Source: Polynucleobacter sp. MG-6-Vaara-E2 | Lineage (GTDB): Bacteria > Pseudomonadota > Gammaproteobacteria > Burkholderiales > Burkholderiaceae | NCBI RefSeq assembly: GCF_018687695.1 | Contig: NZ_CP061303.1 | Location: forward strand, 682,001-746,000 | Reading direction: 5' to 3' | Length of the DNA: 64,000 bases | Shown here: in pieces, positions 61,350 through 64,000 of the stretch | Position numbering within the stretch: position 1 is the stretch's first letter | How the letters are laid out: each line of letters begins with the position of its first letter | Notes under the pieces: generated by a model | What the model was told of the DNA's origin: nothing | Database searches by the model: none | Seen by the model: only the letters and a program-made list of their open reading frames with translations | Position numbers and translations under genes: made by a program

Positions 61350-63866
61350 TTATACATTTCCCGTAACTTCAGGAGAAACTAGGGGTAGAAGTATTGTAAA
61401 GGTGCAACCAACTAGCTTGGTATGTTCTGAGTCCATCCGATTGACCGCCCACAGGCGTCCCTGATGGGATTCAATAATGGAACGGCAAATATTGAGCCCC
61501 ATACCCATTCCATCGGATTTGGTGCTGAAAAACGGCTCAAACATGCGTTCTAAGACGGCTTCTGGGATGCCAGACCCGCCATCACTTACCTGAATGCGGA
61601 GCATGGCTGGGAAGATGCTGGTATCAAGGTCAGCGCTAATATTCACTGGGGGGGCAGACCATCGAGACGAAAGTGGAAAAGCCTCCCGCATACTGTCAAG
61701 ACCGTTTTTGAGGAGATTGACTAAGACTTGCAGAATCAAGACAGGGTCGATATCAACCTCTGGCAGGTTCTCGGCGATGTTGGCATTAATAGTGAGGCGG
61801 TGGCGATGCGCCTCAATCTCCACGAGTCCAACGGCATCATTAATAATTTCAGAAATAGCGGTGGACTTACGCTGAGGCTCGCTGCGTTTCACAAAACCAC
61901 GAATCCGCTGAATGATGGTGCCTGCACGATGCGCTTGTTCAGAGGCTTTCTCTAGAGCGGGCAAGATATCTTTAGTCAGTGCTGGATCCAAATTACCCTC
62001 TAAACGTTTTGCAACACCCATGCAGTAGTTCGAGATTGCGGAGAGCGGTTGGTTTAATTCATGCGCTAGTGAAGAGGCCATTTCACCCATCGTCGTCAAA
62101 CGGCTAGTAAATTGCATCCGCTCTTCCTGTTGACGTGATAATTCGTCAGCATCCTTACGAGCGGTAATGTCAGTTGCAATTAATAGTTGAGCTAGATGAC
62201 CATCAATCCAAGGGATAAAGCGACGTCGTACCTCATACCATTTATTGCTGCCGTCACTCAATTGGATTTCTTCAGGTTCAGACTCTTGGTATAAATATGA
62301 AGTGGGGATACCATCGCGAATGTAATCTTGAAGATCCTGTGCAATATTGTGCAAAGTCTCAATCTTATTGTCCTGATGTGCTAGCTGGAAGTGCCCCTTA
62401 GAATCACTACCAAAATTTTCGCGATAGAAGCGATTCGCAAACAACAACTCATCGGTCTCTAGGGAAACCACGGACACAGCTGCATCAAGTCCTTCAAGTA
62501 CGGTTGTAAAGCGCTCTTGAGAGATGGCTAATTCTTCTCGAATCTTTTTAGGCTCAGAGATGTCAATTAAGGAAGTGACCCAACCAGTTTGTTTACCCTT
62601 TTCATTAATCAGTGGCGCAATAAATGTACGGGTTTGGATTAGAGTGCCATCCCGTTTCATGACGGCGCCTTCAATCCCCTTTTTTGAATCCCTGCCAACA
62701 AGTGCGCGATTCATTTTTTCAACCAATTCGTCCTTACGGCTATCTGGCCAAAAAGGGAAGGGTGGCATGAGCCCAACCAATTCTTTTGCCGACCACCCAG
62801 TCATCTCACAAAAGGCTCGATTCACATAGGTAATACGCTTTTCCATATCGTGAGCACGGATGCCTACCGGTGTGGAGTTCTCCATGGCATTACGAAAGCT
62901 CGTTTCAGTGCTTAGATTTGCTTCCGCTTCTTGCCGTACTTGCATCTGCTTTAAGACTGACCATAAACTCCAGACTACGAAAGCGGATAGTCCGATCACA
63001 ACGCCGATCAACATTCTGAAAGTCAGATTCGTGGGGGGCGGATAGGTATCAATGCGTAAGACCATGTTTGGACTCAAAACCCCAATGTCCAAACTCGTCT
63101 GATTACTAAAAGCCCTTTTGGGTGTATCTCGATCAGAGGAAATAGAGAGCACGCGCTCGTTATCGGTCAGGAGAGTGAAGCGATAGTGCGCCTTTAACTC
63201 GCCGGGGATGATATCTAGAATGCCTTGGGTGGTATACAGAGCAGCCAAATAGCCTATTTCTTGACCTCCAACAATATTTGGAGCTACCTGCCAAAAAACA
63301 GTCCTTCTGTCTTTGGAAAGCGATTCTTCATCGGGAATGTTCAGCGAGATGAATTGACTAAAGGCAGTTCTACTGGTTGCATGACTCAATTCAATGGCCT
63401 TAGTTAGACCTTCATTCACTTTTTGATCGTTTTGTGTTTTGCTAATCCAATCTGTTTTAGAGTTGCTAACAGGGGCCGTCCATTGTTTTGAGCTATCGGA
63501 ATTGAGCCAAATGATTTTGATAATTTCATGATTATTTAAAACTAAATCATCTGCTTGTTCTCGGACTAGTTGTTTTAGTTTTGCATCATCATTACTTGCA
63601 GCAATTTCGCGGTTAATCGTATTGAGAGAATCTGCATTATTGGCAAAGCGCAACTGAATGCGTTGTTTTGCAAAAGAGAGCTCTCTAAAAAGAGCGGCTT
63701 CTTGTTGCCCCTTTTCTTGGAGGTGTAGGGTCCCCAAAATAACGCCCATGACTGCCGTAAAGAGCACGATTGCCAATAAAGGCGTGTACACGAGCTTAAA
63801 GCCCCGTATTTTTCGGAGCCATTTAAGGGGGTTGAGAATTAACTTGGATAAAGCCGAGGATTTCAT
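61350..63866 (-). CDS. PAS-domain sensor histidine kinase (DctS-like)
   Basis: 838 residues. TM1 at about 27-47 and TM2 at about 283-304 bracket a periplasmic sensor region of some 235 residues, as in DctS/DctB-type kinases. Two cytoplasmic PAS/PAC modules follow (about 325-455, with NSTPVGIRAHDMEKRITYVN, and 455-575). The H-box is SLAHELNQPLSAISNY with H602, the N-box is VLVNLLKNGLDSM, and G boxes are DGGSGIPE and GMGMGLNICRSI. The ELNQPL motif places it with the FixL/DctB/TtrS HPK4 group. Ligand unknown; a C4-dicarboxylate or similar acid is the best guess. It heads the minus-strand operon. Confidence 0.9.
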   Translation of the reverse strand: MKSSALSKLILNPLKWLRKIRGFKLVYTPLLAIVLFTAVMGVILGTLHLQEKGQQEAALFRELSFAKQRIQLRFANNADSLNTINREIAASNDDAKLKQLVREQADDLVLNNHEIIKIIWLNSDSSKQWTAPVSNSKTDWISKTQNDQKVNEGLTKAIELSHATSRTAFSQFISLNIPDEESLSKDRRTVFWQVAPNIVGGQEIGYLAALYTTQGILDIIPGELKAHYRFTLLTDNERVLSISSDRDTPKRAFSNQTSLDIGVLSPNMVLRIDTYPPPTNLTFRMLIGVVIGLSAFVVWSLWSVLKQMQVRQEAEANLSTETSFRNAMENSTPVGIRAHDMEKRITYVNRAFCEMTGWSAKELVGLMPPFPFWPDSRKDELVEKMNRALVGRDSKKGIEGAVMKRDGTLIQTRTFIAPLINEKGKQTGWVTSLIDISEPKKIREELAISQERFTTVLEGLDAAVSVVSLETDELLFANRFYRENFGSDSKGHFQLAHQDNKIETLHNIAQDLQDYIRDGIPTSYLYQESEPEEIQLSDGSNKWYEVRRRFIPWIDGHLAQLLIATDITARKDADELSRQQEERMQFTSRLTTMGEMASSLAHELNQPLSAISNYCMGVAKRLEGNLDPALTKDILPALEKASEQAHRAGTIIQRIRGFVKRSEPQRKSTAISEIINDAVGLVEIEAHRHRLTINANIAENLPEVDIDPVLILQVLVNLLKNGLDSMREAFPLSSRWSAPPVNISADLDTSIFPAMLRIQVSDGGSGIPEAVLERMFEPFFSTKSDGMGMGLNICRSIIESHQGRLWAVNRMDSEHTKLVGCTFTILLPLVSPEVTGNV

Positions 63867-63946
63867 AAGATTAAGGCCATTTTGCCTTATCAGACCCTGA
63901 AAATCTCATTTTTGGACCTTAAGAGCTGATTCTATATGCATCGCAA

Positions 63947-63984
63947 TATAATCCCACATTATGAGAAATATTATCATTATGTGG
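63947..63984 (+). promoter_or_regulatory. Long imperfect palindrome next to a TATAAT, right edge
   Basis: CCACATTATGA (63954-63964) and TCATTATGTGG (63974-63984) are inverted with one mismatch around a 9-base AT-rich centre. A plus-strand TATAAT at 63947-63952 precedes it directly, so the palindrome would cover the start site of a gene lying beyond the window. It could equally control the kinase operon on the other side. The rest of 63867-63946 shows no ORF. Confidence 0.5.
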
Positions 63985-64000
63985 AAAATTGCTTGTTTAC

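Noticed and set aside
61594..61955. Overlapping plus-strand ORFs opposite the sensor kinase
   Set aside because: Both are antisense shadows of the HATPase region of the kinase.
1..64000. Mobile element or defence island
   Set aside because: No transposase, integrase, restriction, toxin-antitoxin or phage gene was found, and gene order is that of a conserved chromosome core.

Overview
The window is an ordinary chromosomal segment of a betaproteobacterium, most likely a member of the Burkholderiales close to Polynucleobacter. This rests on gene order (rlmN-ispG-hisS-yfgM-bamB-der-hfq-hflX-hflK-hflC-hisZ-purA and surE-pcm-nlpD...rlmD), the presence of hisZ, argA, glcB and an OprB-type porin, tight spacing with many 1-14 base overlaps, and a base composition that looks lower in GC than most Burkholderiales. 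I see no transposase, integrase, phage gene, CRISPR array or rRNA. There is one tRNA, tRNA-Leu(CAG).

Layout. 1-223: the 3' end of recR. 367-1773: a carbohydrate porin. 1960-7971: a three-gene heavy-metal RND efflux operon (outer-membrane factor, adaptor, pump), each gene starting with TTG, followed closely by surE, pcm, nlpD, a PolB-type 3'-5' exonuclease and rlmD (7974-12468). 12523-14162: a small outer-membrane barrel, a previously unlisted 26-residue membrane peptide, and a Bax-inhibitor-1 family protein on the minus strand. 14423-28560: the housekeeping run ndk to purA, covering nucleotide supply, rRNA methylation, isoprenoid synthesis, outer-membrane assembly, the GTPases Der and HflX, Hfq, and the FtsH-regulating HflKC pair. 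28632-30848: glcB. 30936-34491: poorly known genes, including a possible papain-fold protein, a channel-like membrane protein, an MFS exporter and a dienelactone hydrolase. 34543-38188: tRNA-Leu, RNase R, RlmB and a small DUF2892 protein. 38209-45797: tal, rpiA, yggX, argA and hrpA. 45868-50438: a beta-propeller, a deacetylase, a sterol-desaturase-like enzyme, an EI24 membrane protein and a CinA-type protein. 50646-54657: glnA-ntrB-ntrC. 54650-57539: exonuclease III, a GST and a secreted lipase. 57636-63866, minus strand: a DctS/DctR-like sensor kinase and regulator, then folD and prlC.

The most notable signal is in the nitrogen-control locus. Upstream of glnA are two NtrC-type boxes and a sigma-54-like -24/-12 element. 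The NtrC encoded two genes downstream keeps its receiver and DNA-binding domains but has lost three landmark residues of the sigma-54 ATPase: GAFTGA reads GAFPGA, Walker B DE reads GE, and the Asn of the glutamate switch is Ser. In addition, a textbook intrinsic terminator lies inside the first 20 codons of ntrB, so ntrBC expression may depend on whether the ntrB start is translated. Other points of interest are a direct-repeat, A-rich leader in front of hfq that could bind Hfq itself, the 26-residue membrane ORF with a structured leader, and several palindromic operators in promoter regions. No rpoS gene sits between nlpD and rlmD, where I recall it lying in related genera. All functions are read from motifs and recalled families; no database search was run.
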